A DNA stretch of 64,000 bases, from assembly GCA_021155965.1 (NCBI GenBank), contig JAJNBJ010000011.1, positions 45,383 to 109,382 on the forward strand, written 5' to 3'. This document shows positions 26,827 to 34,909 of this stretch, one piece after another. Both the position numbers and the translations under genes were made by a program. The DNA comes from Flavipsychrobacter sp. (GTDB lineage: Bacteria; Bacteroidota; Bacteroidia; Chitinophagales; Chitinophagaceae). Position 1 is the stretch's first letter, and each line of letters starts with the position of its first letter. A model generated the notes under the pieces. It ran no database searches and was not told where the DNA came from. It was given only the letters and a program-made list of their open reading frames with translations.

Positions 26827-28296
26827 TTAGATGTTCGGTTGGCTATCCAGGAATTTCTCCGCGGCTATCAGCTTATCATGCAGCACTTCATCCTCTGCCA
26901 TAAAGGATGCTTCCTTACGTAGTGCAGCATAAACGCCCTCCAAAACAGGCGAAGATTTATGCGGCCGCCTCAATTCCAGCGCCTGTGCGGCAGTAAGCAG
27001 TTCTATTGCCAGCACACGTTGCACATTCTTTATTACCTGCCTCAGCTTGGTCGCCGCATTTGCGCCCATGCTCACATGATCTTCCTGGCCGTTGCTGCTT
27101 ACAATGCTGTCTACTGATGCCGGTGTACACAATTGTTTGTTCTGGCTCACTATGGCAGCGGCTGTATATTGCGCTATCATAAAGCCACTGTTCAAACCCG
27201 CATTAGGTGCCAGGAAAGGCTGTAAGCCACGCTGCCCGCTCACTAACAAATAAGTTCTGCGTTCCGATATATTTGCCAGCTCTGCCATGGCTATCGCCAG
27301 GAAATCTGCATGCAGCGCCAGTGTTTGTCCGTGGAAGTTGCCACCGCTCATTATCTCGCCTTCATCATGAAAAACGATCGGGTTATCGGTTACGGAGTTA
27401 ATTTCTGTTTCCACTACACGGTTCACGGTATCCACCACATCCTTTGTAGCCCCATGCACCTGTGGCATACAGCGGAAAGAATACGGATCCTGCACCTGGG
27501 CTTTATGCAGTTTTTGTATCTCGCTGCCCTTTAGTAATTCCAGTATCCTTGAGGCAGTATCTACTTGTCCTTTATGTGGGCGCACACGGTGTATCGGCGA
27601 CTTGAACGGTTCATCTTTCGCCATGAATGCATCTGCCGATAGTGCCCCTATCACATCTGCCCATACCAGCAATCTCTTTGCTTCCACCAGGCTCCATGTT
27701 ATATACGAGCTCATGAACTGAGTGCCGTTCAGCAAAGCCAACCCCTCTTTGGCAGCCAGCGTCATGGGCTTCAGCCCTTCGCGCTGCAATGCAATTGATG
27801 CCGCAACTCTTTCTCCTTTATAGTTCACTTCACCTTTACCAAGTATCGGCAGGCACAAATGTGCCAGTGGTGCCAAATCTCCAGATGCGCCAAGCGAACC
27901 CAGCTCATACACTACGGGCAATATACCCAAATTATAAAAGTCTATCAGCCGCTGCACTATCTCTGTGCGCACACCGCTGTAGCCCTGGCTTAATCCATAC
28001 ACTTTGAGCAACAACATCAGGCGCACAATTTCCTGCGGCACCTCTGCGCCCATGCCGCATGCATGTGAGCATACCAGGTTTTCCTGCAGTTGTTCCAGTT
28101 CGTGGTCTTTTATCAGCACATGGTGCAGCGAACCAAAACCCGTATTGATACCATAATACGTTTTGCCGCCCTTCAGTATATTATCAAGGTATTGCCTGTT
28201 GTGTGTGATGCGCGCTATAGCCCCTACACCGAGGTCGAAATTGTCTTCCAGTTTTCCGCTAAAAAAATCAATGGATAAATGCTCCGGTAATTCCAT
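26827..28296 (-). CDS. hutH: Histidine ammonia-lyase
   Basis: HutH removes ammonia from L-histidine to give urocanate, the first step of histidine breakdown. The 489-residue protein contains the Ala-Ser-Gly triad that cyclises into the MIO electrophile (GSLGASGDLAPLAH), the active-site tyrosine loop (YYGINTGFGSL) and the conserved QDHVSMG-like segment (NGQEDHVSMGANAA). The ATG at 28296 (MELPEHLS) was chosen. A frame open to 28395 exists, but its first 33 codons run into the 113-bp repeat. No hutU, hutI or hutG is next to it. Aromatic ammonia-lyases share this fold, so Phe/Tyr activity cannot be excluded. Confidence 0.93.
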   Translation of the reverse strand: MELPEHLSIDFFSGKLEDNFDLGVGAIARITHNRQYLDNILKGGKTYYGINTGFGSLHHVLIKDHELEQLQENLVCSHACGMGAEVPQEIVRLMLLLKVYGLSQGYSGVRTEIVQRLIDFYNLGILPVVYELGSLGASGDLAPLAHLCLPILGKGEVNYKGERVAASIALQREGLKPMTLAAKEGLALLNGTQFMSSYITWSLVEAKRLLVWADVIGALSADAFMAKDEPFKSPIHRVRPHKGQVDTASRILELLKGSEIQKLHKAQVQDPYSFRCMPQVHGATKDVVDTVNRVVETEINSVTDNPIVFHDEGEIMSGGNFHGQTLALHADFLAIAMAELANISERRTYLLVSGQRGLQPFLAPNAGLNSGFMIAQYTAAAIVSQNKQLCTPASVDSIVSSNGQEDHVSMGANAATKLRQVIKNVQRVLAIELLTAAQALELRRPHKSSPVLEGVYAALRKEASFMAEDEVLHDKLIAAEKFLDSQPNI

Positions 28297-28317
28297 AAAA
28301 CAAAAGTAATTATTTCT

Positions 28318-28430
28318 TGTCATGGTGAGCTTGTCGAACCATTGCTGAGCATTAGGAAACATCCTCATCAGGGAACTTACATCTACCACTTGCAAACCCT
28401 CATCAATCCTTCGACAAGCTCAGGATGACA
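28318..28430. repeat. 113-bp MITE/REPIN-like repeat, copy 2
   Basis: Same length and orientation as the copy at 26706-26818, with the same ends (TGTCATGGTGAGCTTGTCGA ... TCGACAAGCTCAGGATGACA). It starts 21 nt upstream of the hutH ATG, so any hutH promoter lies in or beyond the repeat. Confidence 0.85.
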
Positions 28431-28438
28431 TGAAAATC

Positions 28439-28480
28439 AGCAAAATCTCGGTTAATCTCGGCAAATCTGAGGTTCAGACC
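28439..28480. repeat. Degenerate AAATCTCGG / TTCAGAC intergenic repeat
   Basis: Three imperfect units (AAAATCTCGG, TTAATCTCGG, CAAATCTGAGG) end in TTCAGACC. The ending and general phrasing resemble the repeats after the NHL genes at 29890-29943 and 44818-44870. Confidence 0.45.
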
Positions 28481-28508
28481 AAAAAATGAGTATTTATACC
28501 TATTTTTT
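28481..28508. promoter_or_regulatory. 28-bp palindrome upstream of NHL gene, copy 1
   Basis: An AT-rich inverted repeat centred on GTATTTATACC, ending 42 nt before the ATG at 28551. The same 28-bp element, there with perfect 13-bp arms, lies 40 nt upstream of the paralogous gene at 44868-46232. This copy has two mismatches in the left arm. Confidence 0.6.
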
Positions 28509-28550
28509 TAGTGCACAACCGTGCGTAATTTTATAGTAAACTATATACTT

Positions 28551-29891
28551 ATGAAAAAGCTCTGGTTGTTGCTGTTTGTTTTGCTGCCTTTATTTGTGCA
28601 AGCGCAGATAATAATGACGTTTGCCGGTGGGGGTAGCATTGTTGGGGGCAGTGGAATACCCGCTACAGCGGTAAAGCTATCAAATCCAGCTGGTGGTGTC
28701 TTTGACAAGCAGGGTAATTATTATTTTGTAGAAGCTCTCGGGGGAAATCGAGTAAGGAAAATTGACCCTTCGGGGATGATTGCTACAATAGCCGGTACAG
28801 GTGTAGCCGGCTTCAGCGGAGATAATGGACCTGCGACCGCAGCCACATTGCAAATCCCTACTTGTGTAGTATTGGATAGTTCAGACAACATATACATATC
28901 GGACGGTAATAATTTTAGAATAAGAAAAATTGATGCAGCCACTGGAGTGATTAGAACAATAGTTGGAAATGGTGTTGGTGGGTACAGCGGCAATGGAGTT
29001 CCCGCCACCGCCGCATCGATAAGTAATGCTCCCGGTATTTGTCTTGATAGGCATGGGAATTTATTTATTGCTGATTTTGGAAATGCCCGTGTCCGTAAAG
29101 TAACACCAGCAGGCATAATTACTACTATTGCCGGTAATGGTGGTATATCAGGCTATAGTGGTGATGGCAGCAGGGCTGATACTGCTACCATTAATGGCAT
29201 TTCCGATGTATTTGTTGATGCAATGGACAATATTTATTTGGCCGGAAATAGTAATTCCCGGATTTTTAAAATCAATTCTGCTGGCATAATTAGTACAATA
29301 GCAGGGACCTCAGCGGGATACATTTATAATGGAGACAATATTTCGGCCACAACAGCCAATATAGACCCACAAAGGCTTACTTTAGATAAATTTGGAAATT
29401 TATTTTTCGGAGAATACCATAATTATCGGGTACGTATAGTAATTAAAGGAGTCATTCATACTGTCGCGGGAAATGGTACTCCCGGTTTTAGTGGAGACGG
29501 TGGGGCTGCAACTAATGCTCAACTACTTTATCCTGTTGGTATAGCCTTAGATTCTTGTGGAAATTTATATGTTCCTGAAGCAAATAACAATCGTGTTCGA
29601 AAAGTAACCTATTCTAAATGTAATTACTTGGATATTCTTGATCCAATAAAGGAGAAACAAGAAAGCTCCCTCTCCCCCAACCCCGCCACCACACAGCTCA
29701 CCATCTCCGCCCCCGGCAATATAAAAGAAGCATTTGTGTACAATTTGCCCGGGCAAATTGCAGCGCGGTGTGCGTGGAGCGGCGCACGGGAGGCAAGTAT
29801 TAATATATCCCAACTCCCACCCGGCACCTACCTGCTGCGTATTATAATGGATGATGGTAATGCAGTGGTGAAGAGGTTTGTAAAAGAGTAG
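28551..29891 (+). CDS. Secreted NHL-repeat protein with T9SS sorting domain
   Basis: A 446-residue exported protein. It has a signal peptide (MKKLWLLLFVLLPLFVQAQ), six NHL-type beta-propeller repeats at about 25-355 (cores such as AGTGVAGFSGDNGPATAATL and DSSDNIYISDGNNFRIRKID), and a C-terminal T9SS sorting domain of about 75 residues (LSPNPATTQLTISAPGN ... GTYLLRIIMDDGNAVVKRF). The closest relative in the window is the gene at 44868-46232, which shares signal peptide, repeats, sorting domain and flanking DNA. The ATG at 28551 gives the proper signal peptide and was preferred over 28521. The propeller probably binds a ligand or partner at the cell surface. The target is unknown. Confidence 0.9.
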   Translation: MKKLWLLLFVLLPLFVQAQIIMTFAGGGSIVGGSGIPATAVKLSNPAGGVFDKQGNYYFVEALGGNRVRKIDPSGMIATIAGTGVAGFSGDNGPATAATLQIPTCVVLDSSDNIYISDGNNFRIRKIDAATGVIRTIVGNGVGGYSGNGVPATAASISNAPGICLDRHGNLFIADFGNARVRKVTPAGIITTIAGNGGISGYSGDGSRADTATINGISDVFVDAMDNIYLAGNSNSRIFKINSAGIISTIAGTSAGYIYNGDNISATTANIDPQRLTLDKFGNLFFGEYHNYRVRIVIKGVIHTVAGNGTPGFSGDGGAATNAQLLYPVGIALDSCGNLYVPEANNNRVRKVTYSKCNYLDILDPIKEKQESSLSPNPATTQLTISAPGNIKEAFVYNLPGQIAARCAWSGAREASINISQLPPGTYLLRIIMDDGNAVVKRFVKE

Positions 29892-29943
29892 TCTGAACTA
29901 AGATTTTTCAGGATTTGCATATTGGCAGTAGGCGCGAGTAAAC
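29890..29943. repeat. Shared 3' junction repeat after NHL gene, copy 1
   Basis: Starting at the NHL stop codon, the sequence AGTCTGAACTAAGATTTTTC and about 35 more bases (up to GGCGCGAGTAAA) match the complement of 44818-44870 after the paralogous NHL gene. In both places a toxin-antitoxin module follows. Confidence 0.75.
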
Positions 29944-29997
29944 TGCTTGAACCGACTATATGATACTTTTTTCGTATCTTCGTGTAAAGAGTAGCAT

Positions 29998-30225
29998 ATG
30001 GTATCTGTGGCAGGTATATACGATGGAAAAAACATTCACCCACTGAGTGAGATCAATGACCGGAAAAAATATAAGGTCATCATTACTTTTGTTGAGGAGC
30101 TGGAAAATACCGATGCAGAGGATTCAGACATCAGAAACTTCGGCACCACCCATGCATCTCTTGATTTTTGGGACAATCCCGAGGAGGACCTTTACCAGGA
30201 TTATTTAATATCAAAAAATAAATGA
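29998..30225 (+). CDS. Putative antitoxin paired with a PemK/MazF toxin
   Basis: A 75-residue acidic protein (VSVAGIYDGKNIHPLSEINDRKKYKVIITFVEE then an Asp/Glu-rich tail). The N-terminal beta-rich part resembles small Bacteroidota antitoxins that begin with 'YDGK...PL'. The stop codon overlaps the toxin start in an ATGA tetranucleotide, a sign of coupled translation. A TATCTTCG element at 29977-29984, one base off the -7 consensus, lies 13 nt upstream. The antitoxin role is inferred from size, charge and position. Confidence 0.7.
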   Translation: MVSVAGIYDGKNIHPLSEINDRKKYKVIITFVEELENTDAEDSDIRNFGTTHASLDFWDNPEEDLYQDYLISKNK

Positions 30226-30548
30226 ACACCGGTACAATAATCCTTATTCCATTTCCTTTTGCAGAATTAACAGGTGTTAAAGTCCGTCCGGCTTTGGTAG
30301 TTTGCGAAACGAAAGACAAATATAATGACCTTATTCTCTGTGCAATAAGCTCGGTGTTGCCAATGGAAGAAAGCGACTTTCAAATGATCTTGCAGCCAAA
30401 TAAAGAAAACAATTTACGAGTCCCGTCAGTTTTGAAAATAGACCGTATTGTTACACTTAAGAAAGAAGCTGTTATTACTACGCTGGGAAGCCTTTCAGAA
30501 CTTGAAACAATCTCTTTTAAGGAAAAGTTCAGACAACTTGTGAACTAA
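30222..30548 (+). CDS. PemK/MazF-family mRNA interferase toxin
   Basis: A 108-residue protein with the PemK/MazF signature. It opens with the beta-barrel strand GTIILIPFPFAELTGVKVRPALVV, which includes the conserved KxRPALV stretch and its catalytic arginine. Later come LILCAISS and LKIDRIVTLKKEAVITTLGSL, equivalent to the S2-strand and C-terminal helix. These toxins cut single-stranded mRNA at short sequences. It follows the antitoxin with a 4-bp overlap and ends 1 nt before the convergent thioredoxin-like gene. Confidence 0.92.
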   Translation: MNTGTIILIPFPFAELTGVKVRPALVVCETKDKYNDLILCAISSVLPMEESDFQMILQPNKENNLRVPSVLKIDRIVTLKKEAVITTLGSLSELETISFKEKFRQLVN

Positions 30549-31109
30549 TCAACGTCCTATTATCCTCACCAAATCCCCCTCCACACTCCTGTCCACCCGC
30601 TCAGTGATCCGCCCTACTTCTTTGCCGCCTTTATTAAGAACCACGATGGTTGGTATGCTGGTAACATTGTATTGCTTCACATCTGCGCTGCGGGTTTCTT
30701 TATTTCGTTCCACGCCATACATGGTCACTTGCGCCATGGGGTAGCCGGTTTCCTGCAGTACCTTAAAAAACTTCGGCAGCATATCGTGAGTGTCGCTGCA
30801 CCAGGTACCCATGAATATGATTATGGAATACTCTGCAAGATGTTCTTTTAGTGCGTTTACCTTTCTATGCCGGGGATGGTATTTATCAGCACCACTTTTC
30901 AGCCAGTCGAACGATGGTTCTTTTTGCAGGTCATCAAATGTTACCGGGCCTTTAAACACAACCCTTCCGTTCTTTGGATCTTTCAAAACCTCCGGTTTGG
31001 TTTGCGCAAAAGTGGTTGCACCGAAAAGCAGGAGCATAGCGCAAAGGCGCAAAGACACAGTTGTTTTGTATTGTGTTTTTAATAACGCAAAAGAAACCTG
31101 TTTCAACAT
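30549..31109 (-). CDS. Exported thioredoxin-fold protein with single active-site cysteine
   Basis: A 186-residue protein with a hydrophobic N-terminal segment ending in FAQT (signal peptide) and a thioredoxin fold. The active site reads TWCSDT in place of WCxxC, so only the first cysteine is present. Downstream, NVTSIPTIVVLNKGGKEVGRI has the cis-Pro (SIPT) of the fold. A protein with one cysteine cannot cycle as an oxidoreductase alone and may bind substrates or act as a reductase/isomerase variant. The start is uncertain. The ATG at 31109 yields a good signal peptide, but part of it (VSLRLCAML) is encoded by a CTTTGCG repeat. The ATG at 31037 would give a very short leader. Confidence 0.75.
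   Translation of the reverse strand: MLKQVSFALLKTQYKTTVSLRLCAMLLLFGATTFAQTKPEVLKDPKNGRVVFKGPVTFDDLQKEPSFDWLKSGADKYHPRHRKVNALKEHLAEYSIIIFMGTWCSDTHDMLPKFFKVLQETGYPMAQVTMYGVERNKETRSADVKQYNVTSIPTIVVLNKGGKEVGRITERVDRSVEGDLVRIIGR
31035..31055. repeat. CTTTGCG repeat inside the start of the thioredoxin-like gene
   Basis: On the minus strand TCTTTGCGCCTTTGCGC contains two CTTTGCG-like units. It belongs to the same dispersed family seen at 38096, 41893, 46855, 47801 and 62705, but here it is read as protein. Confidence 0.5.
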
Positions 31110-31139
31110 GTAGTGCGTTTTTGCTCTGCGTAAGACTTT

Positions 31140-31709
31140 TTATTCCCCTTTAGGGGCCAGGGGCGCGAGTTGGTTCTTAATAATAACCAGTTTATTGCGC
31201 AGCTGCAACAGCGACTGCTTCAGGTCTATTGTTTCCACATCTCTTTTGTTCTGCGTTTTCAGTTTTGCTTTGGCGCCGGTAAGCGTAAAGCCCCTTTCCT
31301 TCACCAGGTGGTGAATGGTGCGCAATTCGCGCACTTGCTCCGGTGTATATAAGCGGTCTCCCTTGCGGGTGGTGCGCACTTTCAGTTTGAACTCGTTGGT
31401 CCAGAAGCGTATATGCGATGTCTTCACTTTGAACAGCGCCGCAACCTCTCCTATCGAATAATATTTCTTATCACCCTTCCAGTCATCCGGCAGCTCGAAT
31501 TTCTTTTCTTCCGTTACGGCAACAGGCTCTGTTGGTTCTGCAGCTACTTTTGCGGTCTCAGGTTCGGATGCCACTTCTGCAACCTCAGGCTCAGCTTTTT
31601 CCTCCGGCTTTTTCTCTTCGTCTTTTTTCTTTGCACGGCTTTTACCCACAGCTTTCTGCTGCTCCGGCACTATCTCTTCCCCAAAAAGCGTAAAAATACG
31701 TTCAGCCAT
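31140..31709 (-). CDS. MerR-family transcriptional regulator
   Basis: A 189-residue protein. Residues 15-85 are a low-complexity Lys/Glu/Pro/Ala linker. The MerR DNA-binding domain lies at about 82-155: YYSIGEVAALFKVKTSHIRFWTNEF (helix-turn-helix) followed by RKGDRLYTPEQVRELRTIHHLVKERGFTL (wing and second helix). No effector domain with metal-binding cysteines follows. The C-terminal 30 residues are a short coiled coil for dimerisation. It is the common Bacteroidota MerR type and target genes are unknown. The final codons lie in a CCCCTTTAGGGG repeat copy. Confidence 0.88.
   Translation of the reverse strand: MAERIFTLFGEEIVPEQQKAVGKSRAKKKDEEKKPEEKAEPEVAEVASEPETAKVAAEPTEPVAVTEEKKFELPDDWKGDKKYYSIGEVAALFKVKTSHIRFWTNEFKLKVRTTRKGDRLYTPEQVRELRTIHHLVKERGFTLTGAKAKLKTQNKRDVETIDLKQSLLQLRNKLVIIKNQLAPLAPKGE
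31143..31165. repeat. CCCCTTTAGGGG hairpin repeat overlapping the end of the MerR gene
   Basis: TTCCCCTTTAGGGGCCAGGGG overlaps the last codons of the MerR gene. It is one of four related copies in the window. Confidence 0.5.
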
Positions 31710-31771
31710 TTCCTACAAATTACAAAATACTTTTCATCCAAGTACAAAGTTGCACTTTTTTTAAATAGAAA

Positions 31772-31792
31772 CGCCGCACGTTCTGTGCGGCG
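31772..31792 (-). terminator. Hairpin terminator after the PpiD-like gene
   Basis: An 8-bp perfect G/C-rich stem (CGCCGCAC, loop, GTGCGGCG) lies 25 nt after the stop of the PpiD-like gene. On the minus strand the stem is followed by the T-rich stretch TTTCTATTT. Confidence 0.6.
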
Positions 31793-31816
31793 CTCAATAT
31801 CTTTCTTCGTGTTTTT

Positions 31817-34012
31817 TTAGAAGTTATCCGTGTTATACTCCACATCTGCTTTCTTAGTCATATTCTGCTGCAGCGACTGGGTGATGGAGTTCCTCAACTG
31901 TCCTTCTAGCTGCATGCGCTGCTGGGGCATTATCGCATTCATCAGGCTTGCATCCACATTGCCAATATTGCGGGTCAGCACTGTGATGAAGTAAACCCCA
32001 CCCTGCCCTTTTATACCGGGAGATACCGCATTGGGCTGGAAGCCGGCGTTGAATGCATACCCAACAACTTTTGGCTCATAGCCAAGGCCATTAACATATG
32101 CTGCGCCAAGGGTCACAGTATCGGCCTGCTGAACTGCCTGGCCTGATGCAGTAGCTATTCCATCCAGTGAACCTGCGCTGCCGAATTTCTTAATGATAGC
32201 CTCCGCTTTTTTCTCGTCTTTCACTTTCATTTCCAGCATCGGCCGGTTTGCCGCTGTTATTGCCGGTATGCCTTTAGGGTTTGTACCGGCAATTTTTGCC
32301 ACCACATAGCGCTGGTCGCCTAACTGGAAAACCTGGGAAATATCCCCGATGTTGCCCTTATATGCCCAGCGAACTATTTCCCTTGCAGAGCCCAGGCCGG
32401 TGATGCTGAAGCTGTTCTCCTTAATATTATCGCCTATCCTTTTGTCCAGGTTTTGTTTCTTCACCGCTTCGTCAAACAAAGCTGCGGTTGTGTTCTTTCC
32501 TGCAAATTCATTTGCGGTTGCATAAATTGCTTTATCGGTGCTGTCGCTTGGCGCCAGTATCTTAGCCACTGTACCCAGCTGAACAGCGGGGGCTGTTCCT
32601 TTCTGGTCCAGTATCACTATATAGTGGTATCCTGAGTAATTATCGTTTTTAACGCTAACTGTTTTCTCCTCGCCGGTTTTACCTTCAAATACAAAGTCAC
32701 CAAATTCTTTAGAGATTGTTGGGCGCTGCTGTAATGTGAACCAGTATTCGCCGCCTTTGTCTTTGCTGCCACCGTCATCAGAGTAGATAGCCGCAACAGA
32801 GTCAAATTTCGCACCGCCTTTAATTAAAGCAATCGCGCTATCCAGGCGGCTCTTTGCTGCCGAGTCGCCCCTTACGTCCTGTCCCTGTGTTTTAGTAAAA
32901 ACAAGGATGTGTTTAAGGTTAACAGAATCCGGCAATGTTTTCCTGTCTATCACTTTGGTGATCCTGTAGGTGCCACTCTCATAGTATGGCCCAAAAACTT
33001 CGCCCACCGGCAACGACATAATAGTATCTGCATACCTCGACATGAATGTCCTCTTATTCATGTACGCTTCGTTGAAGGCATTTGTTTCGTCCGATTTGCT
33101 GTTCACAAAAGTCTTGTTATCCTTTGCAGCTGCAAAGTCACCCTTAATTTCCTGCAGCATATCCACCTGGCGGGCAGTATCAGCAACAGCCGGGACAATG
33201 TCGTACGATATATATTCTATTGTGCGTGTCTCCTGTTCTGTCTCATATTGCGCTGCATGCTTCTGCATGTATGCTTTTATTTCGTCGTCGGTAACTTTTA
33301 CATCATTGTCTGCTATAACCGAGTACGGAACTTTTACATACCTGATCGATGCCTGGCTGTTTTGCTCATTCACATGTTTCTTCGCCATGAAAGAAGGAAC
33401 ATAAACCGCACCTGCAAACATGCTGTTATATTTATTTACCCTCGCCATACGCTTAACGTATGCCTTAACTGTCTGCCATTGCTCTATCAGCTTTCCGCCC
33501 GACGGGTCTTGTGACGGGTCGTCAGCCATAGCTTTTTCAAATTGCTTGATCGCGCCTGGGTCGAACTGTCCTGTTTGCTGGTTAACAAATATCTGCTGGC
33601 CACCAAACTGGAACTGTCTTACGATAGGGTCTGCGTTCTCACCATAGGTCATGTCCTCAATTTCTTTTGCAGATACCATTATGCCCAGTTTATCGCACTG
33701 CTCATTCACCAGCTTTTCGTAAATGATCATTTGTATCACCTGCTCATTCATTTGCGAGCGCGTAGCGTCGTCCAGCGGATTGTTTTTATTGAACATAGAA
33801 TACAATGTCTCGTATTCTTTCACATGCTCCTGGTATTCTTTAGGGTCAACTTTGTCGCCATTCACTTTCAGAACAGTATTATCATTACCCCTGAAAAAAT
33901 TTCCGAAAGAACCGTTATTGGCATCCGATATGATAAATCCGATCAGCGCCAGGGCAATAAGTCCACCGGCAATTTTCCCGTACTTATTCCTGATTGTTTG
34001 TATTACAGACAT
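31817..34012 (-). CDS. PpiD/SurA-type membrane-anchored peptidyl-prolyl isomerase
   Basis: This 731-residue periplasmic foldase has an N-terminal membrane anchor (GGLIALALIGFIISD, about 14-30), a SurA_N-like helical region (about 40-230), a parvulin-type PPIase domain (about 340-455; VNLKHILVFTKT ... YSDDGGSKDKGGEYWFT) and a further C-terminal helical region. It resembles PpiD, which sits at the Sec translocon and helps exported and outer-membrane proteins fold. It is the gene nearest the AT-rich candidate origin on the left and points away from it. Confidence 0.9.
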   Translation of the reverse strand: MSVIQTIRNKYGKIAGGLIALALIGFIISDANNGSFGNFFRGNDNTVLKVNGDKVDPKEYQEHVKEYETLYSMFNKNNPLDDATRSQMNEQVIQMIIYEKLVNEQCDKLGIMVSAKEIEDMTYGENADPIVRQFQFGGQQIFVNQQTGQFDPGAIKQFEKAMADDPSQDPSGGKLIEQWQTVKAYVKRMARVNKYNSMFAGAVYVPSFMAKKHVNEQNSQASIRYVKVPYSVIADNDVKVTDDEIKAYMQKHAAQYETEQETRTIEYISYDIVPAVADTARQVDMLQEIKGDFAAAKDNKTFVNSKSDETNAFNEAYMNKRTFMSRYADTIMSLPVGEVFGPYYESGTYRITKVIDRKTLPDSVNLKHILVFTKTQGQDVRGDSAAKSRLDSAIALIKGGAKFDSVAAIYSDDGGSKDKGGEYWFTLQQRPTISKEFGDFVFEGKTGEEKTVSVKNDNYSGYHYIVILDQKGTAPAVQLGTVAKILAPSDSTDKAIYATANEFAGKNTTAALFDEAVKKQNLDKRIGDNIKENSFSITGLGSAREIVRWAYKGNIGDISQVFQLGDQRYVVAKIAGTNPKGIPAITAANRPMLEMKVKDEKKAEAIIKKFGSAGSLDGIATASGQAVQQADTVTLGAAYVNGLGYEPKVVGYAFNAGFQPNAVSPGIKGQGGVYFITVLTRNIGNVDASLMNAIMPQQRMQLEGQLRNSITQSLQQNMTKKADVEYNTDNF

Positions 34013-34892
34013 TGTAGGTTTGTGTTATGTTTAAATATTAAGGACGGCAAATTTATGGGAAAAAATGAGATTTTGTAGCGTTACTCCTGTATTTAAGCCG
34101 TTTATTTTTAAATATAAAACTTCATATTATCTGCGTTCTTCTATTTTGCACATTTGTGGTTTTCCTGATGTGTTTTTCTTGTGGGCAGGCAGTTAGTTGG
34201 TTCTTAATTAACATGTTTTGTTGGTAAACTGGTGAATTAAAGTGAGCAACCTAAATTTAAAGTGGATATCTTATTAAGTTATTCTACTTTTATCATTTTT
34301 TCCGGGCAAAACCTGTTACTATTGGTTGAACTGATAAACGCATGGTGTTTATATTTTATGTTTTTATCGGTTGCACTACCTATTGTGATAGATTTGTTTT
34401 GTTTATGTGTTTAGGCACGTGTTCTTATTTGTTCGCGCGGGTCGGAAAATTTTTTTCTTGGGTTTTTATTAAAAACAACTGTGGATATCTCCCGGTTTAA
34501 ACTGTAAATCGTTGCCCGTTTTTCTTATAACTAATTAATAATCTTGTGAATAACGCAGTTATCCTTTTTTCGGGAGGTTTTTTCACAGCCTTCTACGAAA
34601 TTCAGGTTCCTCTTTTTACCCACACTCATTTTAATTCACAATCCACACATTAACTGTTAGTTATGCGTCTTTACTGCTTTTTAGCAGGCTGTTTCTACTT
34701 GTTTTGTTGTGAATAAACTCAACTTTTTGTTTTTGCAAGAAGAATAACTTTTTTCTTTCCTCGTTTCCCCAACACTAATAGTAGTAGGTAAAGTTTTTTA
34801 AAAAAATAAAAAGAATTATTAGGAATGTGGGTAAGTTAATAAAGGGTTTGTGAAAGATGTTTTGAGTCATAATCAAGGTGGGTTTATTTGAG
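34013..34892. other. Candidate chromosomal replication origin (oriC)
   Basis: About 880 bp without a credible gene and very AT-rich. DnaA-box matches to TTATnCACA cluster in its right half. Two are exact complements (TGTGAATAA at 34545-34553 and 34708-34716). Three have one mismatch (TGTGGATAT 34480-34488; TTACCCACA 34616-34624; TAATTCACA 34632-34640), and weaker ones are near 34261 and 34639. A long A/T run at 34795-34820 could be the unwinding element. Genes on both sides point away, mnmG is 4 kb off, and two parS sites are near. The origin function is inferred. Confidence 0.6.
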
Positions 34893-34900
34893 TAGCTTTG
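34893..34900 (+). promoter_or_regulatory. -7 promoter element (TAGCTTTG) of nadA
   Basis: An exact TAnnTTTG match 9 nt before the ATG at 34910. It overlaps a TTG at 34898 that could be mistaken for the start. Confidence 0.55.
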
Positions 34901-34909
34901 TATCTCCTT

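Noticed and set aside
28297..28395. Longer N-terminus for HutH
   Set aside because: The extra 33 codons fall in the 113-bp repeat and have no likeness to HutH. The ATG at 28296 fits the family start.
34393..34430. CACGTG at about 34415 as parS in the candidate origin
   Set aside because: Only the central hexamer matches. The flanks (TTAGG and TTCTT) do not.
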